From positions 1,602,901 through 1,666,900 of the forward strand of contig BCHH01000009.1 in assembly GCA_001599595.1 (NCBI GenBank): a stretch of DNA of 64,000 nt, written 5' to 3'. Positions within the stretch are counted from its first letter, which is position 1. Each line of letters begins with the position of its first letter. The position numbers and the translations under genes were made by a program. Source of the stretch: Beverwykella pulmonaria. Taxonomy: Eukaryota; Ascomycota; Dothideomycetes; Pleosporales; Melanommataceae. Positions 55,334 through 64,000 of the stretch are shown in pieces. The notes beneath the pieces were generated by a model. That model made no database searches, had not been told where the DNA came from, and worked only from the letters and a program-made list of their open reading frames with translations.

Positions 55334-58300
55334 ATGCCTCGATCTACGACAATATGGGCCGCTGCGCTGTTGCTGGCCAGCTTGTCTGGCTCTGGTACGA
55401 TCCTGACCACAGCCGAAGCCATGCCAGCGCCAGGTCCTCAGCAAACACCCGGCCGTCCAAGATACTATTTCCCACGGCATGTGAAACGGCAGATTGTGAC
55501 CAACGCGACTGCACCAGCTTCATCGACATCTTCTACTTCGTCCTCTATCACTAGCACATCAGACTTGGAGTCCCGGCAGGCAGATATCTCGTTCTTCGAG
55601 TCGCTCTTCAACCCGCCAGCGCCGCCTTCATCTTTGTCCCTTTCCTCGGCATTGTCATCGGATGTAATTAGCAGCACCCTTGACCCCGTACTCACGACGA
55701 CCATCATTACGGATATCACCGTAACCCCAGTGCCCGTGTTGGGTTCGACGGAATCTCCAGTTGGAACAGGGAACAAACAACCGGAACCCCTTCCGTCATC
55801 TAGTTTGATAACCCCACAACCACCAATCCCAATTCGAACTTCCTTGGGCGAGCCATCATTGCCTGCTTCTTCTGTTGGTTCCACAATCGGACTTCCTGAA
55901 TCTATTCTGCCTATCTCGAGCGCAGCACCCGCTCCCACCTCCAGCGAGGCCGTTCCTTCGGCGCCAACAGAGCTGGGATCAACCGGCGGATTCCCACAAT
56001 CAATTGTTCAACCAACCGCCTCTGCTTTGGTCTCGTCGGTGGTTGTGCCCAGTTCAAGCATTGGTTCGACACTTGGGCTACCGGAGAGCATTGTTCAGCC
56101 ATCCTCCTCGGCCGCGGTTACGGATATTCCGTTTGTCGGATCAACTGGCACTATTCCACCATTCATCGTGCAGCCGTCGTCTTCGGTTGTGGTGGCCACG
56201 AGTGAGGCTGTTCTGCCTACAGACAAACCGCTTGTTGGATCAACAGCAGGTCTTCCATCATCTATTGTGCTACCTTCGAGCAATCTGATCATTGGATCTA
56301 CCGGAGTCCTTCCATCGTCTATCGTGCAACCTTCGAGCGTTCCAGTTGTTGGATCCACCGGAGTTCTGCCATCTTCTATTGTGCAACCTTCGAGCGTTCA
56401 GGTCATTGGATCTACCGGAGTCCTTCCATCGTCTATTGTTCAACCTACGAGCGTTCAGATCATTGGATCNNNNNNNNNNNNNNNNNNNNNNNNNNNNNNN
56501 NNNNNNNNNNNNNNNNNNNNNNNNNNNNNNNNNNNNNNNNNNNNNNNNNNNNNNNNNNNNNNNNNNNNNTCTATTGTGCAACCTTCGAGCGTTCAGGTCA
56601 TTGGATCTACCGGAGTCCTTCCATCGTCTATTGTTCAACCTACGAGCGTTCAGATCATTGGATCTACCGGAGTTTTGCCATCGTCTATTGTTCAACCCAC
56701 GAGCGTTCAGGTCATTGGATCTACCGGAGTCCTTCCAGCGTCTATTGTGCAACCTTCGAGCGTTCAGGTCATTGGATCTACCGGAGTCCTTCCATCGTCT
56801 ATCGTGCAACCTTCAAGCGTTCCAATTGTTGGATCCACCGGAGTTCTGCCATCGTCTATTGTGCAACCTTCGAGCGTTCAGATCATTGGATCTACCGGAG
56901 TCCTGCCATCGTCTATTGTTCAGCCAACTGATTCTCCCTTAGTTGGCTCCACCGGGCTTCCTCCCTCATCTATCGTTCTGCCTACAGATCCTCCCTCGAT
57001 TGGATCGACAGGTGTGTTGCCGTCATCAGTTGTCTTGCCGACTACCATTCCAGTAGCAGGTACTACCGAAGGAGTTCCGGGGTCGATTGTGCTCCCCTCT
57101 GGACCTGCGACGTCTGCGCCTGCTTCAACTGGCGGACTTCCTGGGTCTGTCGTTCTGCCCAGTTCTGTTGTACCAGTGACGGAGCCTTCCACGGCGCCCA
57201 CTACGATCCTCGGACCTTTCATCCTCTCCACGTCGACTGGTGGGGAGCTCCCAACCGCTACTGGACTGCTCCCGTCCAGTCCCGTCGTTCTTCCAACCAG
57301 CGGTCCTATCCAACCATCCGGCCTTAGCCAGGCATCGCAACCAACCTCTGGCATCGTTGTTGGAATTACTACTGCCTTTGGAACAGCAGATCCGGGACTG
57401 TCAACAGCCACTGTTCCCCTCCCAATTCCCACTTCAGAAAGTGTATCGCAATCGGGTATTATTCCCATCATTCCGTCGGTGCTATCCTCTCTCCTCTCCT
57501 CGCTCCCATCGGCTGTTTCGACTGGAGTCCTTCCCAGCATTACTGTTGGACCAACCGCGACTGGTATCGTCCCTACTCCTCTTCCTTCCTTTGCTTCAGA
57601 GCTGTCTAGTGCCCTCTCCGCCATCACGTCGGATGTCAACAGCCTGGTTTCGTCAGTGGTTAGCGTACTGCCAACAGGGGTTTCAAACATCCCCAGCATC
57701 GTGTCCAGCATCGCATCTAGTGTAGGCTCCCAGATTTCACAGGTTTCCAGCGTCGTTGTTCCTACTGGAACTATTCCTACCCCATCCATCCCTATCAGCG
57801 GCGTCCTGTCAAGTTTGCAATCATCTCTTGCCACAGCCATTCCCACTCTTCTCCCTACGACCGCTTCTGGTATTCCCCCACCTGTGACTTCTAGCTTGCG
57901 TTCTGGAACTGGCGTAACACCTGCCCCGACAGGAGTGACCACGACCGGAGGTGGTATCCCGACATCTGAGGGGCCCTTAACTTCTAGCCCCATCCCAACA
58001 TCCGGGGTCGTGTCATCAGGATCTGTCGTCAGCTCTGGTATTACTGGACCAAGTGGAACTGGATTTACCAGCTCAAATGTTCCTACACCAACAGGCACTG
58101 GCATCTCGACCTCGACGCCTGTGGTCTCAACAGGGAGCTTAATTCCAACCTCTGAGAAGCCCACTACAACGGAGCCTATCACTCAATCACCCAGCTCTAC
58201 AAACGGGACAGGAGATATCACTTCCGCACCACAAACACCATCGAGCACTCGGTTCGTAATACCGACCAGCACGGCATCATCGACTTTGAATACGCCAAGC

Positions 58301-59278
58301 ATTACACCAAAGCCAACTGAGCCCACCAAGCCAATTTTCTCCATCTTGCCAACGGCATCCGATAGCGAGACAACGTATATCGTGGGAACTAGCATTATCC
58401 AAGAAGCTACTACGGTGCCAATTCCCAGCCCGTCTGCCACTGGTATCTCGCCTGATCTGCCAGTTATGATCGCTCCTCCTAGCGGTGTAAAGCCACAACC
58501 CCCGAATACTTTCTTGGGACAGATCGGGTTCAAGTGGCCGCTGAATTACCCATTCGTTTGTGCCAATGACGGAGGAAATCAGATCTTCACGTTCCTGCCA
58601 ATTGCCATTGCTGATGCTCTGAACATCAGTCTGTCGGACGTTGTGATGACTGGCCTTCGCCCGTCTGACACTACCATGTACCTTGGCTACATCACGACCA
58701 TGGCTATGTTCTATATTCCGGCCGACCTAAACACCACTCTCCAGGCTCAGCTCCGCAATCCTCCTGATCCTTTCTGGCACAACAAGAATGAGACTGTCAA
58801 TCAGTTGACGAATCTGATCAACACTGCCTTCCCTCTTAGTGCTGGAGGCACCCTTGAGAATGGCAACTCATCTCCATCTGGCGATCAACAGTCCGCACCA
58901 ACTGGCGACAGTCAGGGCGGTGGCGCAATGGGTGGCGACATTGGTGCCAGTCGCAAGGTCAACCCTACTAGCGCCGGTATCGCCACTGGTGCTGTGATGG
59001 GAGCTTTCGCATACGGTGCTGCCATGTTCTTCGTCGCACGCCGGTACAGGAACAAGAAGATATCACACAGAAGATCACCTTCTGTTCCTAGTTCCAGCCG
59101 CTTTACCTACGGCTCCGTGGCCGGCGGCGGTGCTTGGATGTCAGGTGCTCGCGGCCCCGGGTCCACTCCGCCTGGTGGAAGAGATAGTCGAGGAAGCAGC
59201 AGCAGTAACGGCCGCAGCATACGAACACAGCAGATTTCAGCTCCTGTCATGGCCGAGAACTCCCTTGGCTGGAACTGA
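55334..59278 (+). CDS. MSB2: Signalling mucin Msb2-like transmembrane sensor
   Basis: A single frame from ATG 55334 to the stop at 59276-59278, about 1314 residues counting a 100-N gap (56470-56569) of arbitrary size. Order of parts: signal peptide (residues 1-30), a Ser/Thr/Pro-rich mucin region with 19-residue tandem repeats (GSTGVLPSSIVQPSSVQVI), then a longer, less repetitive mucin region. The folded extracellular domain follows (GQIGFKWPLNYPFVCANDGG, then FLPIAIADALNISLSDVVM), then one membrane helix (AGIATGAVMGAFAYGAAMFF) and a basic cytoplasmic tail. This is the layout of Msb2, the plasma-membrane sensor feeding Cdc42 and the filamentous-growth MAP kinase pathway. In plant pathogens it senses surfaces. 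Glycosylation and cleavage are expected from the family. Confidence 0.88.
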   Translation: MPRSTTIWAAALLLASLSGSGTILTTAEAMPAPGPQQTPGRPRYYFPRHVKRQIVTNATAPASSTSSTSSSITSTSDLESRQADISFFESLFNPPAPPSSLSLSSALSSDVISSTLDPVLTTTIITDITVTPVPVLGSTESPVGTGNKQPEPLPSSSLITPQPPIPIRTSLGEPSLPASSVGSTIGLPESILPISSAAPAPTSSEAVPSAPTELGSTGGFPQSIVQPTASALVSSVVVPSSSIGSTLGLPESIVQPSSSAAVTDIPFVGSTGTIPPFIVQPSSSVVVATSEAVLPTDKPLVGSTAGLPSSIVLPSSNLIIGSTGVLPSSIVQPSSVPVVGSTGVLPSSIVQPSSVQVIGSTGVLPSSIVQPTSVQIIGXXXXXXXXXXXXXXXXXXXXXXXXXXXXXXXXXXSIVQPSSVQVIGSTGVLPSSIVQPTSVQIIGSTGVLPSSIVQPTSVQVIGSTGVLPASIVQPSSVQVIGSTGVLPSSIVQPSSVPIVGSTGVLPSSIVQPSSVQIIGSTGVLPSSIVQPTDSPLVGSTGLPPSSIVLPTDPPSIGSTGVLPSSVVLPTTIPVAGTTEGVPGSIVLPSGPATSAPASTGGLPGSVVLPSSVVPVTEPSTAPTTILGPFILSTSTGGELPTATGLLPSSPVVLPTSGPIQPSGLSQASQPTSGIVVGITTAFGTADPGLSTATVPLPIPTSESVSQSGIIPIIPSVLSSLLSSLPSAVSTGVLPSITVGPTATGIVPTPLPSFASELSSALSAITSDVNSLVSSVVSVLPTGVSNIPSIVSSIASSVGSQISQVSSVVVPTGTIPTPSIPISGVLSSLQSSLATAIPTLLPTTASGIPPPVTSSLRSGTGVTPAPTGVTTTGGGIPTSEGPLTSSPIPTSGVVSSGSVVSSGITGPSGTGFTSSNVPTPTGTGISTSTPVVSTGSLIPTSEKPTTTEPITQSPSSTNGTGDITSAPQTPSSTRFVIPTSTASSTLNTPSITPKPTEPTKPIFSILPTASDSETTYIVGTSIIQEATTVPIPSPSATGISPDLPVMIAPPSGVKPQPPNTFLGQIGFKWPLNYPFVCANDGGNQIFTFLPIAIADALNISLSDVVMTGLRPSDTTMYLGYITTMAMFYIPADLNTTLQAQLRNPPDPFWHNKNETVNQLTNLINTAFPLSAGGTLENGNSSPSGDQQSAPTGDSQGGGAMGGDIGASRKVNPTSAGIATGAVMGAFAYGAAMFFVARRYRNKKISHRRSPSVPSSSRFTYGSVAGGGAWMSGARGPGSTPPGGRDSRGSSSSNGRSIRTQQISAPVMAENSLGWN
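56293..56935 (+). repeat. 57-bp tandem repeats of the Msb2 mucin domain
   Basis: At least nine near-identical 57-bp units coding for a 19-residue Ser/Thr/Pro/Val repeat are visible on both sides of the gap. Differences are few (PSS/PTS, VQ/VP, II/VI/VV). Confidence 0.85.
56470..56569. other. Assembly gap of 100 N
   Basis: Exactly 100 unknown bases inside the tandem repeats. The flanks match the repeat 19 bases apart, so the true gap should be 19 plus a multiple of 57; 100 is not, so it is a placeholder. Confidence 0.95.
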
Positions 59279-60265
59279 GGCAGTCGCCAAGAGGCCACTG
59301 TCTTGCGCACGACTTTACGTGTATCTGTATCATATTTCAGCGATCGGAAGCCCCGATCGACGCTTCGCCGCGATGCCCACGGGGTGGCCTCGTTCCTCCC
59401 CACGTGTAATTATCTTCTGGGGGCGCCGAGCCCTTTCGCATTTTTCACACCAAGCCTTTGGCGTCTGCCAGGCTCGTCTAAGCCGGTACGATCTAGCTGG
59501 GGCTCTTCTTTAATGTTCGACACTCTCTCTAAACACGCCTACAACTATATCTCTTTTATTATAGTTCTGATTCTTTTCTATTTCGATTCTTAGATACCTG
59601 TTCATGCTGTCAAAGCTGGACCTTTTCCCTTGATTTGTTGTTCCTGGACGAGAGGAAGCTGCATCTATTGAGCATCTGCATAAAGTGGATTTTTGGTTGT
59701 TGTGTGGATGAAGTGTGTGGAGGTCACGTAAATAGTGTAGTGAGTGAGAAGTGAAGAAAAGTTCACCATGATCATGATTGACCCGACGTGGTGGTGATGG
59801 TGATACGTGACATCGCATGGTACCAGCACGCTATGGTGTATGTTGAGTGTTCTCTACTACGGCTGCCCGAAACTAGCAGAGACAACGGAAGTAGACAGTG
59901 TTGCATGTGCCGTTACGTGAGCCCCGTGCTTGATTTGTACATGTAATTATTGGCGTGAGTTTGGAGTATCTTTTGCTGAAGCGGCCACTTTGTGGCTCAC
60001 ACTTCCCAATCACGCTTCGCACCTACCTGAACCCTGTAGAAAGTCTTGGCATCACCGAGCCTCTACCGACCACAATACTGCAAGGAATCATTCATATGGT
60101 CACTCTTACAACAATCTTCCTCCACCCTTGACGCCAGATTTGTCTAGCTCACGCATCTCATTGTGCGCCGTCCTTATTTTTGGCTTCTGCCTTTGCGCGC
60201 GCCGACTGGCTAAAGCCACGTCTCCCAATACACCCCTCCACTCAAACCCACCTTGAGCTACAACC
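59279..60265. other. Intergenic between MSB2 and SEC27
   Basis: About 990 bases with the MSB2 3' flank and the SEC27 promoter. No gene recognised. Confidence 0.6.
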
Positions 60266-63200
60266 ATGCGTTTGGATGTGAAGGTACGGTAGCAAAATAT
60301 TATAGAGCTCTATTTATTCGACGACAATCACTGACACATATCTCCCTATAGAGGCAGCTCTTCGCGCGGTCGGAGAGGGTTAAGGGTAAGCTCGTTGCCA
60401 ACACCTCATGAAGGCGTCCCCGCTAACAATGTTTAGGAATTGGTATAGAATACACCTGCCCAAGGTCTTACACATTGCTAAACTAGGCCCGAAGACTTTC
60501 ACCCGACGGAGCCGTGGATTCTCACGACCTTATACAGCGGTATGCGATTGCGGGAATGCCAGCGAAGGAGTAGAGAAGCTGACGGCCATAGGCCACGTCC
60601 ACATCTGGTCCTATGTATCGCAATCGATTGTGAAAACGTTCGAACTCACCGATGTGCCAGTTCGAGCCGGTCGCTTCATTGCGAGAAAGAATTGGATAGT
60701 CGCAGGTGGGACCTCCAACCGCACACCCATAGAACAAGGATTGACACATTCTGTCTCTAGGCTCCGATGACTTTCAGCTTCGCGTATACAATTACAACAC
60801 TTCGGAGAAGGTCACGTCTTTCGAAGCGCACCCGGACTATATTCGCGCCATTGCCGTTCACCCAACACAGCCCTTTGTGCTGACTGCTAGTGTGGGTTCG
60901 GCGATTGACATGTTCAATGGCATAAACTGATGCAGTTGTAGGATGACATGACAATAAAGCTTTGGGACTGGGAAAAGTCATGGAAATGTACGTGGATATG
61001 CTTCCCCCTTTGGAAATGGGACCTTGTTCAGTGGTTACTCACGATTTGCAGGCGTCCAGGTGTTCGAAGGGCACGGCCACTATGTCATGGGCATTGCCAT
61101 AAACCCCAAGGATCCAAACACATTCGCTTCAGCCTGTCTCGACCGAACGGTGAAAATCTGGTCATTGGGTAGCGCGACACCCAACTTCACCCTCGAAGCA
61201 CACGAGGCAAAGGGTGTGAATTTTGTTGACTACTATCCGCAATCTGACAAACCATATCTTCTTACCACGTCTGATGATCGAACCGTCAAAGTCTGGGACT
61301 ACACCACCAAAGCTCTCATCGCCACGCTCGAAGGACATACTTCCAATGTGAGCTTCGCGGTGTACCACCCTGAGCTTCCGGTGATCATTTCTGGATCCGA
61401 GGATGGCACTATCAAGATCTGGCATTCGTCGACGTACAGGCTAGAACAGTCATTGAATTACGGCCTAGAACGAGCTTGGTGTGTAGCCTATCAGAAAGGG
61501 AAAAATGGCGTCGCTCTCGGTTTCGACGATGGAGCCGTTGTCATTTCCATGGGGCGAGAAGAACCAGCAGTCAGCATGGATGCCGGAGGAAAGGTATTGT
61601 GGGCCAGGCACAACGAGATCATCACTGCTGTAATCAAAGTCGGTAACGAGAAGCTGAAAGACGCTGAACGCCTGACGCTCCCAACCAAAGATCTAGGAAC
61701 AACCGAGATCTACCCCCAGTCACTGCTACACTCGCCAAATGGACGATTCGTCGCTGTCTGTGGCGATGGCGAATATATCATCTACACGGCACTTGCTCTC
61801 CGTAACCAAGCTTTCGGTTCTGCACTAGATTTCTGCTGGGCTTCTAAAGAGCACGATAAGGATTATGCTATACGCGAGTCGTCTACAAGCGTCAAGATAT
61901 TCCGCAACTTCAAGGAGCGGAGTGTTTTGAATGTTGGATTCTCGGCGGATGGTCTTAGCGGTGGCATCCTCCTTGGTGTCAAAGGTCAAGGTGGCATTGG
62001 CCTTTTTGACTGGGACAGCGGCGCCTTAGTCCGAAGGATAGAAGTCGAGCCAAAGAGTGTCTACTGGTCAGAGAGCGGCGAACTAGTGACACTGGCAACA
62101 GAAGACACATTCTACGTTCTTCGGTATTCCCGTGAGAACTACCTAGAAGCTGTGCAAAACGGTGATATTGATGAAGATGGCGCGGAATCGGCTTTCGAGG
62201 TGGTCTGCGACATAAACGAGAGGCAAGCAATCTTTTCTCCTGATATGAATTGGGGCTAACAAACTCCAGTGTGCGGACAGGTGCATGGGTTGGCGATTGC
62301 TTCATCTACACAAACAGCACCAACCGCCTTAACTACCTCGTCGGCGATCAGTCCTACACCATCTCACACTTCGACTCACCCCATTACCTCCTCGGATACC
62401 TCCCCCGTGACTCTAGAATCTACGTTGCGGACAAGGATGTGAACGTGGTCTCATTCGCCCTCTCCCTCGCCGTGGTCGAGTATCAAACCCTTGTTCTCCG
62501 AGGCGATCTTGAGGCCGCCGAAGAAGTCCTTCCCAACGTGCCCAAAGATCAGAATAACAAAATCGCCCGGTTCCTGGAAGGCCAAGGATATAAGGAGCTA
62601 GCTCTCAAGGTTGCCACCGACCCAGAGCACCGCTTTGACCTTGCCCTTTCCCTAGGAGATCTCAAACAAGCAACCGAGATTGCGAGGGAACAAGACACAG
62701 AGCACAAGTGGAAGACAGTCGGCGACGCAGCACTTACAGGCTGGGACGTCAAGCTCGCCCAAGAATGCTTCGTCAAAGCCAAAGATCTCGGGTCCCTTCT
62801 CCTCGTCTACTCTGCTACTTCCGACGAAGCTGGCCTCCGCGAACTCGCCCAACTGGCGGAAACTGCGACTGCGAACAACGTTGCGTTTTCGGCGCTTTGG
62901 CAAATCGGCGACGTGGACGCGTGCATCGAGCTTCTCACAAAGACCAATCGTCTCGCCGAGGCCGTCTTGTTTTCTCAGACGTACAAGCCGAGTGGAACTG
63001 CAGCGTTGGTCAAGAAATGGAAAGCGGCGTTGGAGAAGGATGGCAAAGCCAAGGTGGCGAGATTATTGGGGACTCCGCCTGCTGACGGCGAGGGCGACGA
63101 CGAGATGTTCCCTGAGTGGGAGGAGTATTTGAGATTGGAGAGGGAAGGCGGCACGGTAGCGGATCTTAAGATTGAGGATACGGGTGAGGACGCGGAGGAT

Positions 63201-63266
63201 GCGGAGGAGGAGGTTGCTGAGGATGCGGATGAAGATGAGGAGGAAGAGGAGGAGACTGAGGAGTAG
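60266..63266 (+). CDS. SEC27: COPI coat complex beta'-subunit
   Basis: Nine exons: 60266-60283, 60352-60385, 60437-60442, 60495-60539, 60592-60705, 60761-60891, 60942-60987, 61052-62222 and 62270-63266, giving 853 residues. The start [17 protein letters not shown] is the family N-terminus. Two WD40 propellers follow ([73 protein letters not shown]). Then an alpha-solenoid runs from about [12 protein letters not shown], and an acidic tail ends the protein. Beta'-COP binds KKxx cargo signals and drives Golgi-to-ER vesicle budding. The third exon is only six bases (GAATTG) and supplies Gly-Ile of the conserved [12 protein letters not shown]. The last intron uses a GC donor (AG|GCAAGC). Length is normal. 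Confidence 0.95.
60437..60442 (+). other. SEC27: 6-nt microexon of SEC27
   Basis: The flanking introns (60386-60436, 51 nt; 60443-60494, 52 nt) each have a GT donor, an AG acceptor and a GCTAA-type branch point. Including GAATTG restores the conserved KGIDFHP; skipping it would lose two invariant residues without shifting the frame. Confidence 0.8.
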
Positions 63267-63701
63267 ATGGTGGGTGGGAGGATGGTTTTACAAATGGAGA
63301 TGAGGGTCCATTGGCTTTCTGCGCTGTTTCTGATAGAAACGTGGTAAAGTGGAACAAAATGATACACTGACTTCTAAGTTGCGGGTTGCTCAGCGGTTTG
63401 CGTGTGAAATGATGTAAACTATGGATCGTACCAGATTTGTGTATTGAGTAGCATGATATCACCCCAAGATGTCGCCGTCCCAGTCCAACCTGCTGTCTAT
63501 CCGAACCCTTCCTTGAGACTGAACGCCGAAAATGCTGCCACGTTGACCGTCCCTTCAGATACACACGCCGCCCATATATACGATGTGCGATACGTTTCCA
63601 GACGCTCTTGCACACCCCCGCGACCCCGAACCGTTCAATGTACATACACCAAACCTTGCCAACGCAGAAAGGGAATGACGGGCAGATAGACAAGTGGTTT
63701 G
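63267..63701. other. Intergenic between convergent genes
   Basis: 435 bases with the 3' flanks of SEC27 and of the gene at the window edge. Confidence 0.6.
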
Positions 63702-64000
63702 CTACCGCACAGCCGTCGGGATCCCCGTCTCGGCCGGGTCTCCGTAGACATCGTCGCCGCTCTCGGTCCCCTCCGACGAACTTGTCTCACTCTCCTCAGT
63801 GGTATGTATCTTCCTCGCGCCCTCCTTCGCATTAACAACCATATCATCCAAGTCCTCCATCTCCCTGCCAATTTCCTCCCTCGCCCTCGCCCTCCCAAAG
63901 AAATCTTCTGTCCTCAGCCCGCGCACATCGCTCTCCTTTACGCCTCTGCGTCCCTTCAGTGTGCCGTCTGCCTTCTTCCTCCGTATATACTCCCTCACCG
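63702..64000 (-). CDS. Unknown protein, C-terminal end (partial)
   Basis: The frame is open from the window edge to a stop at 63702-63704, giving about 98 C-terminal residues. It is highly charged: basic at first (REYIRRKKADGTLKGRRG), then LRTEDFFGRARAREEIGREM, then a Ser/Glu-rich tail (TTEESETSSSEGTESGDD). I recognise no domain. The sequence looks constrained rather than random, and it is the only long frame here that continues to the edge. The start and the rest of the gene lie outside the window. Confidence 0.55.
   Translation of the reverse strand, partial: VREYIRRKKADGTLKGRRGVKESDVRGLRTEDFFGRARAREEIGREMEDLDDMVVNAKEGARKIHTTEESETSSSEGTESGDDVYGDPAETGIPTAVR

Noticed and set aside
56270..56942. 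Long frames on both strands through the Msb2 repeats and gap
   Set aside because: Products of the 57-bp repeat period; the amino-acid content has no family match.
56920..58182. 420-codon minus-strand frame opposite MSB2
   Set aside because: Caused by Ser/Thr/Pro-rich codon composition of the mucin; no domain, and MSB2 on the plus strand is well supported.
1..64000. tRNA, rRNA, CRISPR, bacterial-type operons or phage genes
   Set aside because: No tRNA-like cloverleaf, rRNA stretch or spaced repeat array was seen by eye, and all recognised genes are eukaryotic with spliceosomal introns. A covariance-model search would be needed to exclude short RNA genes.

Overview
The window looks like nuclear DNA of a filamentous ascomycete (Pezizomycotina). 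Genes carry many 45-90 nt GT-AG introns with CTAAC-like branch points. Recognisable single-copy fungal housekeeping genes are present, together with fungus-specific families (DUF6594, RTA1, CHAT-TPR, GH25, Msb2). Species cannot be told from sequence alone. Exon junctions given here were worked out by eye from frame, splice signals and family motifs.

Layout. 0-28.5 kb is an accessory region. It holds the 3' end of a DUF6594 membrane-protein gene, a secreted GH25 lysozyme, a decayed diterpene cyclase split by a 947-bp hAT-type element, and a sulfotransferase-like gene. A 1199-residue TPR-CHAT protease-like gene with near-identical repeats follows, then two blocks with the same gene order: DUF6594 protein, small SH3-like protein, caspase-like protein (11989-16257 and 24221-28201). 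Between the blocks lies 8 kb of decay: remnants of an NB-ARC/TPR gene, an RTA1 gene, a DUF6536 gene and a P-loop GTPase gene. One intact gene sits in this stretch, for a small secreted cysteine-rich peptide at 18910-19279 that is split over three exons.

28.5-44.6 kb is conventional core genome: a secreted M28 leucine aminopeptidase, GPI ethanolamine-phosphate transferase 1 (MCD4), a conserved coiled-coil protein, Rab GDI, mitochondrial ribosomal protein MRPL4/uL29m, a Gcn4-like bZIP factor and the CCR4-NOT subunit NOT2. 44.6-55.3 kb is gene-poor, with one putative PD-(D/E)XK-type gene and its truncated tandem copy. 55.3-64 kb returns to core genes: the signalling mucin Msb2 (with a 100-N assembly gap inside its repeats), COPI beta'-subunit SEC27 (with a 6-nt microexon), and the 3' end of an unknown gene.

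Main hypothesis: three clan-CD protease-like genes (CHAT and two caspase-like), three DUF6594 membrane proteins, two small SH3-like proteins and several NTPase remnants within 28 kb form a non-self-recognition or regulated-cell-death island. The repeated DUF6594/SH3-like/caspase block is the candidate for an undescribed module. This is inference from gene order and domains; nothing in the sequence shows function directly.
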